DNA of 63,869 nt. Source: an uncultured Clostridia bacterium. GTDB taxonomy: Bacteria; Bacillota; Clostridia; Oscillospirales; Acutalibacteraceae. Position numbers and translations under genes: made by a program. The DNA lies in contig CALWIH010000003.1 in assembly GCA_944380675.1 (NCBI GenBank), positions 1-63,869 on the forward strand. The letters run 5' to 3'. Under the pieces are notes generated by a model. That model saw nothing but the letters and a program-made list of their open reading frames with translations, ran no database searches and was not told the origin of the DNA. Positions within the stretch are counted from its first letter, which is position 1. Each line of letters opens with the position of its first letter. This document shows, piece after piece, positions 17,133 through 27,767 of the stretch.

Positions 17133-18233
17133 ATGGAAAAATCCAAGGTTTATTTCACTGACTTCCACGCAACCCCGGAGAGAAATCTCCTCCAGAAGCT
17201 CCGTCTCCTCGTCAAGCGCGCCGGAATCGATTCCCTTGATTTCGCCGACCGCTATACCGCCATCAAGATCCATTTCGGCGAGCCCGGCAACCTCGCGTAC
17301 CTGCGCCCGAATTACGCCAAGGTCATCGTCGATATCGTGAAGGAGAACGGCGGCAAGGCCTTCCTCACCGACTGCAATACCCTCTATGTCGGCGGACGCA
17401 AGAACGCACTCGACCACCTCGATTCCGCTTATGTGAACGGGTATAACCCCTTCACCACCGGCTGCCATATCATCATCGCAGACGGCCTCAAGGGCACAGA
17501 CGAGGCGCTCGTCCCTGTGGAGGGCGGCGATTACGTCAAGGAGGCCAAAATCGGACGCGCCGTCATGGACGCCGATAATTTCATCACCCTCACGCATTTC
17601 AAGTGCCATGAGGCTACCGGCTTCGGCGGAACGTTCAAGAATATCGGCATGGGCTGCGGCTCCCGCGCCGGAAAGATGGAAATGCACAGCGCCGGAAAGC
17701 CCTACGTCCATCAGGACGCCTGCGTCGGCTGCGGAATGTGCCGCAAAAACTGCGCCCATGACGCCATCACCATCGAGAACCGCAAGGCGTCCATCGACCA
17801 TAACAAGTGCGTCGGCTGCGGACGCTGCATCGGCGCGTGCCCGAAGGACGCCGTCCAGGCCGCCGGGGACGAGGTCAACGATATCCTGAACAAGAAGATC
17901 ATCGAGTACTCCGCCGCCATCCTCCGCAATAAGCCGAGCTTCCATATCAGCCTCATCTGCGACGTCTCGCCCTTCTGCGACTGCCACGCCGAGAACGACG
18001 TCCCGATCATCCCCGACGTCGGAATGCTCGCGTCCTTCGACCCCGTCGCCTGCGACGCCGCCTGCGCCGACCTGTGCAACGCCCAGCCCGCCATGCCCGG
18101 CTGCCGCATCGACGGCGTCGACGACCACGACCATTTCCACGCCGTCCATCCCACCACCGACTGGCACAGCATGATTTCCCATGCCGAAAAGATGGGCCTC
18201 GGCACCCACGAGTACGAGCTTATCACCGTCTGA
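17133..18233 (+). CDS. DUF362-domain protein with two [4Fe-4S] clusters
   Basis: 366 residues. The DUF362 domain (about 1-190) is followed by two ferredoxin-type motifs, CVGCGMCRKNC and CVGCGRCIGACP (about 197-237), each able to hold one [4Fe-4S] cluster. The C-terminal part has further Cys and His (CDVSPFCDCH, DACADLCNAQ). The family is common in anaerobes and functionally undefined; electron transfer is likely. I chose ATG 17133, with AGGGGGG ten bases upstream, over TTG 17127. It stands alone between the FASII and butyrate operons with its own promoter. Confidence 0.88.
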   Translation: MEKSKVYFTDFHATPERNLLQKLRLLVKRAGIDSLDFADRYTAIKIHFGEPGNLAYLRPNYAKVIVDIVKENGGKAFLTDCNTLYVGGRKNALDHLDSAYVNGYNPFTTGCHIIIADGLKGTDEALVPVEGGDYVKEAKIGRAVMDADNFITLTHFKCHEATGFGGTFKNIGMGCGSRAGKMEMHSAGKPYVHQDACVGCGMCRKNCAHDAITIENRKASIDHNKCVGCGRCIGACPKDAVQAAGDEVNDILNKKIIEYSAAILRNKPSFHISLICDVSPFCDCHAENDVPIIPDVGMLASFDPVACDAACADLCNAQPAMPGCRIDGVDDHDHFHAVHPTTDWHSMISHAEKMGLGTHEYELITV

Positions 18234-18378
18234 GTGCCCGCTTCGCGCACAATCTTCTCTCTTTTGCCGCCTTTCCGCCAGTGCTTCGTGATTTTTATAA
18301 AAAAGTTCCAAAAAAATCTCAGAATAGTATCATAATTGTAAATAATCAAAAACCCTTTTTGAATTGACGCGGAACGTC

Positions 18379-18407
18379 TTGCAATTGAAATGAGATTGTG
18401 ATATATT
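18379..18407 (+). promoter_or_regulatory. Putative sigma-A promoter of the butyrate operon
   Basis: TTGCAA (18379-18384), 17-base spacer, TATATT (18402-18407), 117 bases before the thl start codon. Confidence 0.6.
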
Positions 18408-18421
18408 TAACACATAGTGTT
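18397..18421. promoter_or_regulatory. Overlapping dyads at the butyrate promoter (operator candidates)
   Basis: TGTGATATATTTAACACA (18397-18414) has seven of nine pairs matching and covers the -10 box. The perfect dyad AACAC-ATA-GTGTT (18409-18421) overlaps it. The TGTG...CACA ends recall Rex or Crp/Fnr sites, but the inner spacing is ten rather than eight bases, so the regulator is not identified. A Crp/Fnr-type gene lies just after the operon. Confidence 0.45.
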
Positions 18422-18523
18422 CGGAATCCCTGCTTTTTCAGCGTGCCAAAGGGGGAAAAGGGGGGAAAACCGACAATCAGGTCCCGTTTCAGAAGGAATA
18501 AAATTTGAATGGAGGAACAAAAC

Positions 18524-19708
<1,185 letters not shown>

Positions 19709-19743
19709 TTTCCGGCGAATCCAGCGGAAAGGGAAGAAGTATC

Positions 19744-20520
19744 ATGAGCTTTATCAAATATGAGCAGAAGGACGCCATCGCCGTCCTCACCATCGACCGC
19801 GAGAGAGCGCTCAACGCGCTGAACTCCGAGGTGCTCGGCGAGCTCGACGCGGCGATCGACGCCATCGACCTCGACGCCGTGCGCTGCCTCATCATCACCG
19901 GCGCGGGCCAGAAGTCCTTCGTCGCCGGCGCCGACATCGGCGAGATGAGCACGCTCTCCAAGGCGGAGGGCGAGGCCTTCGGCAAGAAGGGCAACGACGT
20001 GTTCCGCAAGATTGAGAAGCTGCCGATCCCCGTCATCGCGGCGGTCAACGGCTTCGCCCTCGGCGGCGGCTGCGAGCTCTCCATGAGCTGCGACATCCGC
20101 CTCGCCTCCGAGAACGCCGTCTTCGGCCAGCCCGAGACCGGCCTCGGCATCACCCCCGGCTTCGGCGGCACCCAGCGCCTCGCGCGCATCATCCCGGTCG
20201 GCAAGGCCAAGGAGATGCTCTACGCCGGCACGAAGGTGAAGGCCGACGAGGCGCTGTCCCTCGGCCTCGTGAACGCCGTCTATCCGTCCGAGGAGCTCCT
20301 GCCCGCGGCGGAGAAGCTCGCCGCGAAGATTGCCCGCAACGCCCCGATCGCCGTGCGCGCCTCCAAGAAGGCCGTCGACGAGGGCCTGCAGGTCTCCATC
20401 GACGAGGCCATCGTCATCGAGGAGAAGCTGTTCGGCAGCTGCTTCGAGACGGAGGACCAGAGAAACGGCATGGCCGCCTTCCTGAATAAGGAGAAGGCTC
20501 CCGCGTTCCAGAACAAATAA
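19744..20520 (+). CDS. crt: 3-hydroxybutyryl-CoA dehydratase (crotonase)
   Basis: The 258-residue enoyl-CoA hydratase family protein has the oxyanion-hole region AGADIGEM (61-68) and [15 protein letters not shown], with the two catalytic glutamates Glu111 and Glu131 ([15 protein letters not shown]). It dehydrates 3-hydroxybutyryl-CoA to crotonyl-CoA. Start ATG 19744 follows GGAAAGGGAAGAAG. Confidence 0.94.
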   Translation: MSFIKYEQKDAIAVLTIDRERALNALNSEVLGELDAAIDAIDLDAVRCLIITGAGQKSFVAGADIGEMSTLSKAEGEAFGKKGNDVFRKIEKLPIPVIAAVNGFALGGGCELSMSCDIRLASENAVFGQPETGLGITPGFGGTQRLARIIPVGKAKEMLYAGTKVKADEALSLGLVNAVYPSEELLPAAEKLAAKIARNAPIAVRASKKAVDEGLQVSIDEAIVIEEKLFGSCFETEDQRNGMAAFLNKEKAPAFQNK

Positions 20521-20536
20521 GAAGCATGACGCAAAA

Positions 20537-20569
20537 GGGTACTGTACGGCTGCGCGCCGCGCAGTACCC
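20537..20569 (+). other. Intercistronic hairpin between crt and hbd
   Basis: Arms GGGTACTG and CAGTACCC enclose a GC-rich loop. No T-tract follows, so it is more likely an mRNA stability or processing element than a terminator. Confidence 0.5.
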
Positions 20570-20620
20570 GAACGCGTCCTTCTTTCGGAAGTTCAAAATC
20601 AATGACAGGAGGAAATTATC

Positions 20621-21460
20621 ATGAAAGTTGGTATTATTGGCGCCGGCACGATGGGCTCCGGCATCGCTCAGGCTTTTGCGCAGACCGAGGGCTACGAGGT
20701 TTGCCTCTGCGACGTGAAGGCCGAGTGGGCCGCGAACGGCAAGGCGAAGATCGCCAAGGGCTTTGAGAAGAGAATCGCCAAGGGCAAGATGGAGCAGGCC
20801 GCTGCCGACGCCATCCTGAACAAGATCACCACCGGCACGAACGAGATCGTCGCCGACTGCGACCTCGTCGTCGAGGCCGCCCTCGAGAAGATGGAGCTCA
20901 AGAAGGAGATCTTCAAGAGCCTGCAGGGCATCTGCAAGCCCGAATGCATCTTCGCGACCAACACCTCCTCGCTCTCCATCACCGAGATTTCCAACGGCCT
21001 TGACCGCGCCGTCGTCGGTATGCACTTCTTCAACCCGGCTCCGGTCATGAAGCTCGTCGAGGTCATCGCGGGCGAGACCACCGATCCCGCCGTCGTCGAG
21101 AAGATCGTCGCCATCTCCCAGGAGATCGGCAAGACCCCCGTGCAGGTCAACGAGGCCGCCGGCTTCGTCGTGAACCGCATCCTCATCCCGATGATCAACG
21201 AGGCTATCGGCATCTACGCGGACGGCGTCGCCAGCGTGGAGGGCATCGACACCGCCATGCAGCTCGGCGCCAACCATCCCATGGGCCCGCTCGCCCTCGG
21301 CGATCTGGTCGGCCTGGACATCGTCCTCGCCATCATGGAGGTTCTGCAGGCCGAGACGGGCGACCCGAAGTACCGCCCGCATCCGCTGCTCAGAAAGATG
21401 GTCCGCGCCGGCAAGCTGGGCCGCAAGACCGGCATCGGCTTCTACGATTACAGAAAGTAA
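20621..21460 (+). CDS. hbd: 3-hydroxybutyryl-CoA dehydrogenase
   Basis: The 279-residue protein has an N-terminal Rossmann domain with [14 protein letters not shown] (4-17) and the catalytic His135 in [11 protein letters not shown]. It reduces acetoacetyl-CoA to 3-hydroxybutyryl-CoA with NAD(P)H. ACAGGAGGAAATTATC precedes the ATG. Confidence 0.96.
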   Translation: MKVGIIGAGTMGSGIAQAFAQTEGYEVCLCDVKAEWAANGKAKIAKGFEKRIAKGKMEQAAADAILNKITTGTNEIVADCDLVVEAALEKMELKKEIFKSLQGICKPECIFATNTSSLSITEISNGLDRAVVGMHFFNPAPVMKLVEVIAGETTDPAVVEKIVAISQEIGKTPVQVNEAAGFVVNRILIPMINEAIGIYADGVASVEGIDTAMQLGANHPMGPLALGDLVGLDIVLAIMEVLQAETGDPKYRPHPLLRKMVRAGKLGRKTGIGFYDYRK

Positions 21461-21462
21461 GA

Positions 21463-21555
21463 ATCCGCACCGCGTGAGCCGCGGATTCCGCGCATAACGG
21501 CAAAGAGAGAGCCTTCCCGCCGGGCAGCTATGCCCGGGCGGGGGTTTTCTCCTGT
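21463..21555 (+). other. Two hairpins between hbd and bcd (possible attenuator)
   Basis: ATCCGC/GCGGAT (21463-21489) is followed by CCCGCC..GGGCGGG (21516-21543) and then GGTTTTCTCC. The T-tract is short and interrupted, so partial termination or processing seems likelier than a full stop. Confidence 0.5.
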
Positions 21556-21633
21556 TTTCCGCCGTGTGAAGCGGCGCCGGCGCGCGCTCTGCGTCCCGGT
21601 TTTGCTAATTTAGGAATTGGAGGAACAACGAGT

Positions 21634-22773
21634 ATGAATTTCATGCTTTCTAAAGAACAGGAGATGGCTCGCACCCTTTTCCACGATTTCGCGGAGAATG
21701 AGGTCAAGCCCCTGGCACAAGAGGTTGACGAGACGGAGCGCTTCCCGGCGGAGACCGTCGAGAAGATGCAGAAGCTCGGCTTTCTGGGCATCCCCCAGCC
21801 GAAGGAGTACGGCGGCCAGGGCTGCGACACCCTGACGTACGTCCTCTGCGTTGAGGAGCTTTCCAAGGTCTGCGCGACGACGGGCGTTATCGTCTCCGCG
21901 CACACCTCCCTCGGCACCGACCCGATTAAGAAGTTCGGCACCCCCGAGCAGAAGGAGAAGTATCTGCGTCCGCTCGCGAGCGGCGAGAAGCTCGGCGCGT
22001 TCGGCCTCACGGAGCCCAACGCCGGCACCGACGCCTCCGGCCAGCAGACGAAGGCTGTCCTGGACGGCGACCATTACGTCCTCAACGGCAGCAAGATCTT
22101 CATCACGAACGGCGGCAAGGCCGACGTGTACATCATCTTCGCGATGACCGACAAGTCCAAGGGCACCCGCGGCATCTCCGCCTTCATCGTGGAGAAGGAC
22201 TTCCCGGGCTTCCGCATCGGCACGAAGGAGAAGAAGATGGGCATCCGCGGCTCCTCCACGACCGAGCTGATCTTCGAGAACTGCATCGTCCCGAAGGAGA
22301 ACCTCCTCGGCCAGGAGGGCCAGGGCTTCAAGATCGCCATGCAGACGCTTGACGGCGGCCGCATCGGTATCGCCGCGCAGGCGCTCGGCATCGCAGAGGG
22401 CGCTTTCGAGGAGACGGTCAAGTACGTCAAGGAGAGAAAGCAGTTCGGCCGCCCGATCGCCAAGTTCCAGAACACCCAGTTCCAGCTCGCCGACATGAAG
22501 ACGAAGATTGAGGCCGCGAAGCTGCTCGTCTACCGCGCGGCTGTTGCGAAGGACACGCAGAAGATTTACTCCGTCGAGGCTGCCATGGCGAAGCTGTTCG
22601 CCGCCGAGGTCGCGATGGAAGTGACCACCAAGGCGGTTCAGCTCCACGGCGGTTACGGCTACACCAGAGAGTACCCGGTCGAGCGCATGATGCGCGACGC
22701 CAAGATTACCGAAATCTACGAGGGCACCAGCGAAGTGCAGCGCATGGTTATCTCCGGCAATATCCTGAAATAA
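21634..22773 (+). CDS. bcd: Butyryl-CoA dehydrogenase (acyl-CoA dehydrogenase family)
   Basis: The 379-residue flavoprotein has the acyl-CoA dehydrogenase layout, including [13 protein letters not shown] and [15 protein letters not shown]. The catalytic base is Glu363 in [10 protein letters not shown]. With the EtfAB pair encoded next, it reduces crotonyl-CoA to butyryl-CoA while reducing ferredoxin (electron bifurcation, known for clostridial Bcd-Etf). GGAATTGGAGGAAC precedes the ATG. Confidence 0.95.
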   Translation: MNFMLSKEQEMARTLFHDFAENEVKPLAQEVDETERFPAETVEKMQKLGFLGIPQPKEYGGQGCDTLTYVLCVEELSKVCATTGVIVSAHTSLGTDPIKKFGTPEQKEKYLRPLASGEKLGAFGLTEPNAGTDASGQQTKAVLDGDHYVLNGSKIFITNGGKADVYIIFAMTDKSKGTRGISAFIVEKDFPGFRIGTKEKKMGIRGSSTTELIFENCIVPKENLLGQEGQGFKIAMQTLDGGRIGIAAQALGIAEGAFEETVKYVKERKQFGRPIAKFQNTQFQLADMKTKIEAAKLLVYRAAVAKDTQKIYSVEAAMAKLFAAEVAMEVTTKAVQLHGGYGYTREYPVERMMRDAKITEIYEGTSEVQRMVISGNILK

Positions 22774-22807
22774 TGATAGCTGTAAAGCCCAGAAGGAGTG
22801 ACATTCT

Positions 22808-23590
22808 TTGAATATTGTAGTTTGCATCAAGCAGGTTCCGAATACGAACGAGGTCAAGCTCGACCCGGTGAAGGGCACCCTGATCCGTGACGGCGTGCCG
22901 AGCATCATGAACCCCGACGACAAGGCCGGCCTCGAGGCCGCGCTGCGCCTGAAGGATTCCATGGGCGCTCATGTCACGGTCGTCTCCATGGGCCCGCTGC
23001 AGGCCGACGCCGTTCTCCGCGAGGCCATGGCCATGGGCGCGGACGACGCGTACCTGATTTCCGACAGAGCCTTCGGCGGCGCCGACACGCTCGCCACCTC
23101 CACCACGATTGCGGCCGCCATCAAGAAGCTGCCCTATGACCTCATCATCACCGGCCGTCAGGCCATCGACGGCGACACCGCCCAGGTCGGCCCGCAGATC
23201 GCCGAGCACCTCAACATCCCGAACGTCAGCTACGCGGAGGACATCCAGGTCGAGGGCGACACCGTCACGGTCAAGCGCCAGTACGAGGATCGCTACCACA
23301 CCGTCAAGGTGAAGATGCCCTGCCTCATCACCGCGCTGAGCGAGCTCAACCAGCCCCGCTACATGACCCCCGGCGGCATCTTCGACGCGTACCGCGAGAA
23401 GACGGTCACCACCTGGACGGTCAACGACATTGAGGTCGACATGGACAAGATCGGTCTCAAGGGCTCGCCGACGAGAGTGTTCCAGAGCTTCCCGAAGAGC
23501 CTGAAGGCCGCCGGCACCGTCGTCACGCTTGACGGCGAGGAGGCCGCGGATTATATGCTCGAGAAGCTCAGAGAGAAGTTCATCATCTGA
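22808..23590 (+). CDS. etfB: Electron transfer flavoprotein subunit beta
   Basis: 260 residues beginning MNIVVCIKQVPNTNEVKLDP, the EtfB signature, with ITGRQAIDGDTAQVGPQIAE (flavin/AMP site) near residue 115. The start codon is TTG, with AGAAGGAGTG eight bases upstream; no ATG fits the conserved N-terminus. Partner of EtfA and Bcd. Confidence 0.95.
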   Translation: MNIVVCIKQVPNTNEVKLDPVKGTLIRDGVPSIMNPDDKAGLEAALRLKDSMGAHVTVVSMGPLQADAVLREAMAMGADDAYLISDRAFGGADTLATSTTIAAAIKKLPYDLIITGRQAIDGDTAQVGPQIAEHLNIPNVSYAEDIQVEGDTVTVKRQYEDRYHTVKVKMPCLITALSELNQPRYMTPGGIFDAYREKTVTTWTVNDIEVDMDKIGLKGSPTRVFQSFPKSLKAAGTVVTLDGEEAADYMLEKLREKFII

Positions 23591-23640
23591 GTACGCGAGT
23601 GAAGGTAAATTTTCAGAACATTGAAAGTGGTGAGCATAGA

Positions 23641-24660
23641 ATGAATTTGCAGGATTATCAGGGTGTGTATGTATTCGTCCAGCAGGTCGACAATAAAATC
23701 ACCGGCGTTTCGTTTGAGCTGATCGGCAAGGCCAGAGAGCTGGCCGCCGCGATGGAGACTGAGGTCACCGCCGTTCTGCTCGGCTCCAATGTTTCCGCCC
23801 TCTGCGATGAGCTGGCCGCCTTCGGCGCGGACAAGATCGTCATGGTGGACAACGAGGCGCTCGAGCCCTACAGCACCGAGCCCTACGCCCATGCGATGAC
23901 CGCCGTCATCGAGAAGTACAAGCCCGCCGTGGTGCTCTACGGCGCGACCGCCATCGGCCGCGACCTCGCGCCCCGCGTGTCCGCGAGAGTCCGCACCGGC
24001 CTGACCGCCGACTGCACGAAGCTCGAGGTCGACCCCGAGACGAAGGGCCTGCGCATGACCCGTCCGGCCTTCGGCGGCAACCTCATGGCGACGATTCTCT
24101 GCCCGGAGCACCGCCCGCAGATGGCGACCGTGCGTCCCGGCGTCATGCAGAAGATTAAGCCGATGAAGGACGCGAAGGCTGTCGTCGACAAGTTCGACGT
24201 CGACTTCACCCCGAACCACAACTATGTTGAGGTGACCGAGGTCATCAAGAAGGTCAGCAACAAGATCGACATTCAGGACGCGAAGATCCTCGTCTCCGGC
24301 GGCCGCGGCGTCGGCTGCCCCGAGAACTTCAAGCTCCTGCGCGACCTGGCTGACGCTCTCGGCGGCGAGGTCAGCTCCTCCCGTGCCTGCGTCGACGCCG
24401 GCTGGGCGGAGAAGGACATCCAGGTCGGCCAGACGGGCAAGACCGTCCGCCCGAACCTCTACATCGCCTGCGGCATCTCCGGTGCGATTCAGCACCTCGC
24501 CGGCATGGAGGAGTCCGACGTCATCATCGCCATCAACAAGGACGAGAACGCACCGATCTTCGAGGTGGCCGATTACGGCATCGTCGGCGATCTGACCAAG
24601 ATCCTGCCTGTCTTCACCGAGAAGGTGAAGGAAGCGATGGCGGCCCGCCAGAACGGCTGA
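23641..24660 (+). CDS. etfA: Electron transfer flavoprotein subunit alpha
   Basis: 339 residues. The C-terminal FAD-binding domain shows SGGRGVG, SSRACVDAGW, GQTGKTVRPNLYIACGISGAIQH and INKDENAPIF, all conserved in EtfA. ATG 23641 is preferred over an in-frame upstream start at 23599 because GGTGAG lies upstream and homologous proteins begin near here. It closes the butyrate operon. Confidence 0.95.
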   Translation: MNLQDYQGVYVFVQQVDNKITGVSFELIGKARELAAAMETEVTAVLLGSNVSALCDELAAFGADKIVMVDNEALEPYSTEPYAHAMTAVIEKYKPAVVLYGATAIGRDLAPRVSARVRTGLTADCTKLEVDPETKGLRMTRPAFGGNLMATILCPEHRPQMATVRPGVMQKIKPMKDAKAVVDKFDVDFTPNHNYVEVTEVIKKVSNKIDIQDAKILVSGGRGVGCPENFKLLRDLADALGGEVSSSRACVDAGWAEKDIQVGQTGKTVRPNLYIACGISGAIQHLAGMEESDVIIAINKDENAPIFEVADYGIVGDLTKILPVFTEKVKEAMAARQNG

Positions 24661-24689
24661 GCCGAAGCCTCTCTTTCATAAGAAAAAAC

Positions 24690-24728
24690 AAGCTGCCGGG
24701 ATGCGAAAGCGCCCGGCAGCTTTCGTTT
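24690..24728 (+). terminator. Terminator of the butyrate operon
   Basis: Arms AAGCTGCCGGG and CCCGGCAGCTT with a following TTCGTTT, 30 bases after etfA. Confidence 0.8.
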
Positions 24729-24828
24729 GCGCGCTTTTGCGCCGGGCGGAACGGCGCGGCGGGGGACGGGAGCGTAAAATTTTAAGCGGAATTTCACCTC
24801 CTCTTTTCCTTTCCGCGGGGCTTGGATA

Positions 24829-24856
24829 TTGACTTTTTGTTCTGCTGTCTTATAAT
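24829..24856 (+). promoter_or_regulatory. Sigma-A promoter of the Crp/Fnr-type gene
   Basis: TTGACT (24829-24834), 16-base spacer, TATAAT (24851-24856). Confidence 0.7.
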
Positions 24857-24908
24857 AGGATTATTGAAATGATTTTGTATAAAATGATGAAAACGGGATG
24901 ATAAATAC

Positions 24909-25601
24909 ATGAAGCAGATACCGAAGCGCGCCAAGCAGTTTGAGATTATGCGGAGCATCTTTCTGTTCGAGCGACTCAGGCCGGAGACGGCCGAGGCCGT
25001 ATTCCGCTCCGAGCAATGCGAGTGCTACGAGTTCGAGCCGGAGGAGTATATCTACACCAGGACGGCCTTCCGCCGGTGTATGGGCGTCGTGATTTCCGGG
25101 GAGATCAAGGCGTACAAGGAAGCGAAGGACGGAACGCACATCCTGCTCAACACCTTCACGCAGTGCGGCGTGTTCGGCGTGGCGGGGCTGTTTCAGAGCT
25201 GCGGGGAGTACGTCTCCGACATTCAGTCCGTCCGCCGCAGCCGCGTGCTCTTTCTTCCGGAGACGCTGCTGCGCGCGCTGTTCCGGGAGGAGCCGGCCGC
25301 CGCGGAGAACTATATCTCATATCTCACGACGCGCATCTGCTATCTGAACAGGCGGATCGACATCTTCACGGGCGGAAGCGCCGAGCAGCGCCTCGCGAGC
25401 TACCTGTTTTCGCTCTGCGAGGAGAAAATTCCGTGCACCATCCACGTTCCGTGCACCTATATCGAGCTTGCGGAAATCCTGAATATCGGCAGGGCGTCGC
25501 TGTATCGGGCGCTCGATTCCCTTGAAAAAAGCGGGGCGCTTGAGAGAAAAGGGAGAGATCTTGTGATGTTGAACGCCGATCTTTTGTGCGGATTCGTCTG
25601 A
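24909..25601 (+). CDS. Crp/Fnr-family transcriptional regulator
   Basis: 230 residues: a cyclic-nucleotide-binding-like beta barrel (about 20-125) and a C-terminal winged helix with YIELAEILNIGRASLYRALDSLEKSGALERKG (about 182-214). There is no Fnr-type Cys cluster, so an oxygen-sensing cluster is not supported; the effector is unknown. It lies after the butyrate operon with its own promoter and could act on it, which is only suggested by position. Confidence 0.88.
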   Translation: MKQIPKRAKQFEIMRSIFLFERLRPETAEAVFRSEQCECYEFEPEEYIYTRTAFRRCMGVVISGEIKAYKEAKDGTHILLNTFTQCGVFGVAGLFQSCGEYVSDIQSVRRSRVLFLPETLLRALFREEPAAAENYISYLTTRICYLNRRIDIFTGGSAEQRLASYLFSLCEEKIPCTIHVPCTYIELAEILNIGRASLYRALDSLEKSGALERKGRDLVMLNADLLCGFV

Positions 25602-25644
25602 ACTGCGCCGAATGAAAAAAATTCAGTTCCTTTTTTGTCCATGT

Positions 25645-25655
25645 TGTGGTATACT
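25645..25655 (+). promoter_or_regulatory. Putative extended -10 promoter before the NDP-sugar dehydratase
   Basis: TGTGGTATACT contains TG one base before TATACT (25650-25655); no good -35 is visible. A GC-rich leader of about 130 bases follows. Confidence 0.45.
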
Positions 25656-25788
25656 ACAGAAGGTAGTCTCCTGCTGCCGGGCGGTTTCCGACGGGGAGAG
25701 GCGTCTCCCGACCCCGGAGCGCCCTTCCGCGTACGCTGCGCCGTGCAGGAAATCAGGCAGAATTCTGCCGTAAGCTGGGAGTAATTTC

Positions 25789-27714
25789 ATGAAAATAAAA
25801 CGCTTTCATCTGTCTCAGGCAATTCCGCAGATGCTGATTGACACCGTCTGCGTGTACTTCAGCTACTTTATCGCGATGGAGCTGCGGTTTGAGGGACGAA
25901 TCCCGTGGCACGAGTACGAGTACTTCGCCTTCCTGATTCCCTTCATGATCGTCGTTTCCCTCGCGGTGTTCCTGTTCGTGCGCTTCTACAATACGATGTG
26001 GCAGTTCGCCAGTATGGACGAGCTGCTGCAGATCTTCTACGGCACGACGGTCGCCGGCATCCTCGTGACGATTTTAGGCTTCGCGCTCGCGGGGCACTAC
26101 TCCGTCAACGGGCTGCCGATCTACCGCCTGCCGATCCCCGTCTATGTGATGGGCTGGGCGCTGATGTTCCTCTTTGTCGGGGCGACGCGCTTCTCCATCC
26201 GGCTGTGGCACCGGCGCAGGCGCAAGAGCGAGCTGCACCGCGGCGACGGGGAGGACTTCCAGCGCGTGATGGTCATCGGAGCGGGGGAAATGGGCTCGAT
26301 GATCATCAAGGACATGAAGTCCGCGCCGGAGAGCCAGGGCATCCCGGTTATCGCGATTGACGACGACAAGTCGAAGCGCGGCACGCGGATTCACGGCGTC
26401 AAGGTCGTCGGGGGACGCGAGAGCATCCCGCGCATGGCCGCGCGGTACGACATCGACCAGATTCTCCTCGCCATCTCGAAGGCCGACAAGAAGGACAAGC
26501 AGGACATTCTGAACATCTGCGCGAAGACGGGCTGCAAGCTCAAGACGCTTCCCGCGCTGTACGAGCTTCTGCAGAGCGACGACAAGGCGGGCGGACGCAC
26601 CCCGATCCGCGACATCGACATTCTCGACCTGCTCGGCCGCGACGAGGTGCAGCTGAACGTCGAGGAGATCAGCGGCTATCTCAAGGGCAAGACCGTGCTC
26701 GTCACCGGCGGAGGCGGATCCATCGGCTCCGAGCTGTGCCGCCAGATTGCGTACTTCCACCCGAAGAAGATTATTGTCTTCGATATTTACGAGAACAACG
26801 CGTATGATTTGCAGAACGAGCTGCTCATGCGCTTCAAGCATTTGAACCTCGAGGTGCTTATCGGCTCCGTGCGCGACAAGGCGCGCGTCGAGCACATCTT
26901 CGAGGTCTGCCGCCCCGACGTCGTGTTCCATGCCGCCGCGCACAAGCACGTCCCGCTGATGGAGCTGAGCCCCGGCGAGGCCGTGAAGAACAACGTCTTC
27001 GGCACGCTCAACGTCGCGCAGGCGTGCGACAAGTATCATGTCAAGCGCATGGTGCTCATCTCGACGGACAAGGCCGTCAACCCGACGAACATCATGGGCG
27101 CGACGAAGCGCATCTGCGAACTGATTATCCAGTACTCGAGCCGCCACTGCAAGAATACGGAGTACGTCGCCGTGCGCTTCGGCAACGTGCTCGGCAGCAA
27201 CGGCAGCGTCATCCCGATTTTCAAGCGTCAGATTGCCGCGGGCGGCCCCGTCACGGTGACGCACCCGGAAATCACGCGGTATTTCATGACCATCCCGGAG
27301 GCGGCGCGGCTCGTCATCCAGGCGGGCGGCATGGCGAAGGGAGGAGAGATCTTCGTCCTCGACATGGGGCAGCCCGTCAAGATTGTCGACCTCGCGCGGA
27401 ACATGATTCGCCTCTCCGGCTTCGAGCCGAACGTGGACATCAAAATCACCTACACCGGCCTGCGCCCCGGTGAAAAGCTGTATGAGGAGCTTCTCCTCGA
27501 CAGCGAGGGCGGCTGCGAGAAGACGTCCCACGAGCTCATTTACATCGGCACGCCGATTCCCTTCGACGAGGGCAGCTTCCTCGAGGACCTCGAGAAGCTT
27601 CGCGGCGTCGCGGGCTTCGACAACGTCAAGATGATCGAGATTGTGCACCGGCTCGTGCCGACGTACTCCGGCCACGCGGAGGAGAACGACGCGCTCGCGC
27701 AGAACGCAAACTGA
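25789..27714 (+). CDS. Membrane NDP-sugar 4,6-dehydratase (CapD/WbpM-type)
   Basis: The 641-residue protein has about four N-terminal membrane helices (about 10-140), a first Rossmann domain with VMVIGAGEMGS, and a C-terminal SDR domain with VTGGGGSIGSELCRQ. Its STDKAVNPTNIMGATKR segment has Met in place of the usual Tyr, as in the WbpM/FlaA1 large dehydratases. Such enzymes make UDP-4-keto-6-deoxy sugars for capsule, glycan or lipid-linked sugar synthesis at the membrane. No glycosyltransferase neighbours are present. Confidence 0.9.
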   Translation: MKIKRFHLSQAIPQMLIDTVCVYFSYFIAMELRFEGRIPWHEYEYFAFLIPFMIVVSLAVFLFVRFYNTMWQFASMDELLQIFYGTTVAGILVTILGFALAGHYSVNGLPIYRLPIPVYVMGWALMFLFVGATRFSIRLWHRRRRKSELHRGDGEDFQRVMVIGAGEMGSMIIKDMKSAPESQGIPVIAIDDDKSKRGTRIHGVKVVGGRESIPRMAARYDIDQILLAISKADKKDKQDILNICAKTGCKLKTLPALYELLQSDDKAGGRTPIRDIDILDLLGRDEVQLNVEEISGYLKGKTVLVTGGGGSIGSELCRQIAYFHPKKIIVFDIYENNAYDLQNELLMRFKHLNLEVLIGSVRDKARVEHIFEVCRPDVVFHAAAHKHVPLMELSPGEAVKNNVFGTLNVAQACDKYHVKRMVLISTDKAVNPTNIMGATKRICELIIQYSSRHCKNTEYVAVRFGNVLGSNGSVIPIFKRQIAAGGPVTVTHPEITRYFMTIPEAARLVIQAGGMAKGGEIFVLDMGQPVKIVDLARNMIRLSGFEPNVDIKITYTGLRPGEKLYEELLLDSEGGCEKTSHELIYIGTPIPFDEGSFLEDLEKLRGVAGFDNVKMIEIVHRLVPTYSGHAEENDALAQNAN

Positions 27715-27721
27715 CAGAATT

Positions 27722-27767
27722 CCCGGCCCGGTTCGGCCTGTTCGCCCAACCGGAGCCGGGTTTTTTT
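27722..27767 (+). terminator. Terminator after the NDP-sugar dehydratase gene
   Basis: CCCGGC pairs with GCCGGG, with CGGTT/AACCG inside, followed by TTTTTTT. It abuts the 3' end of the convergent deacetylase gene. Confidence 0.85.

Noticed and set aside
24909-25601. Fnr-type oxygen sensor
   Set aside because: The N-terminal Cys cluster expected for a [4Fe-4S] Fnr is absent; only the general Crp/Fnr family call is justified.
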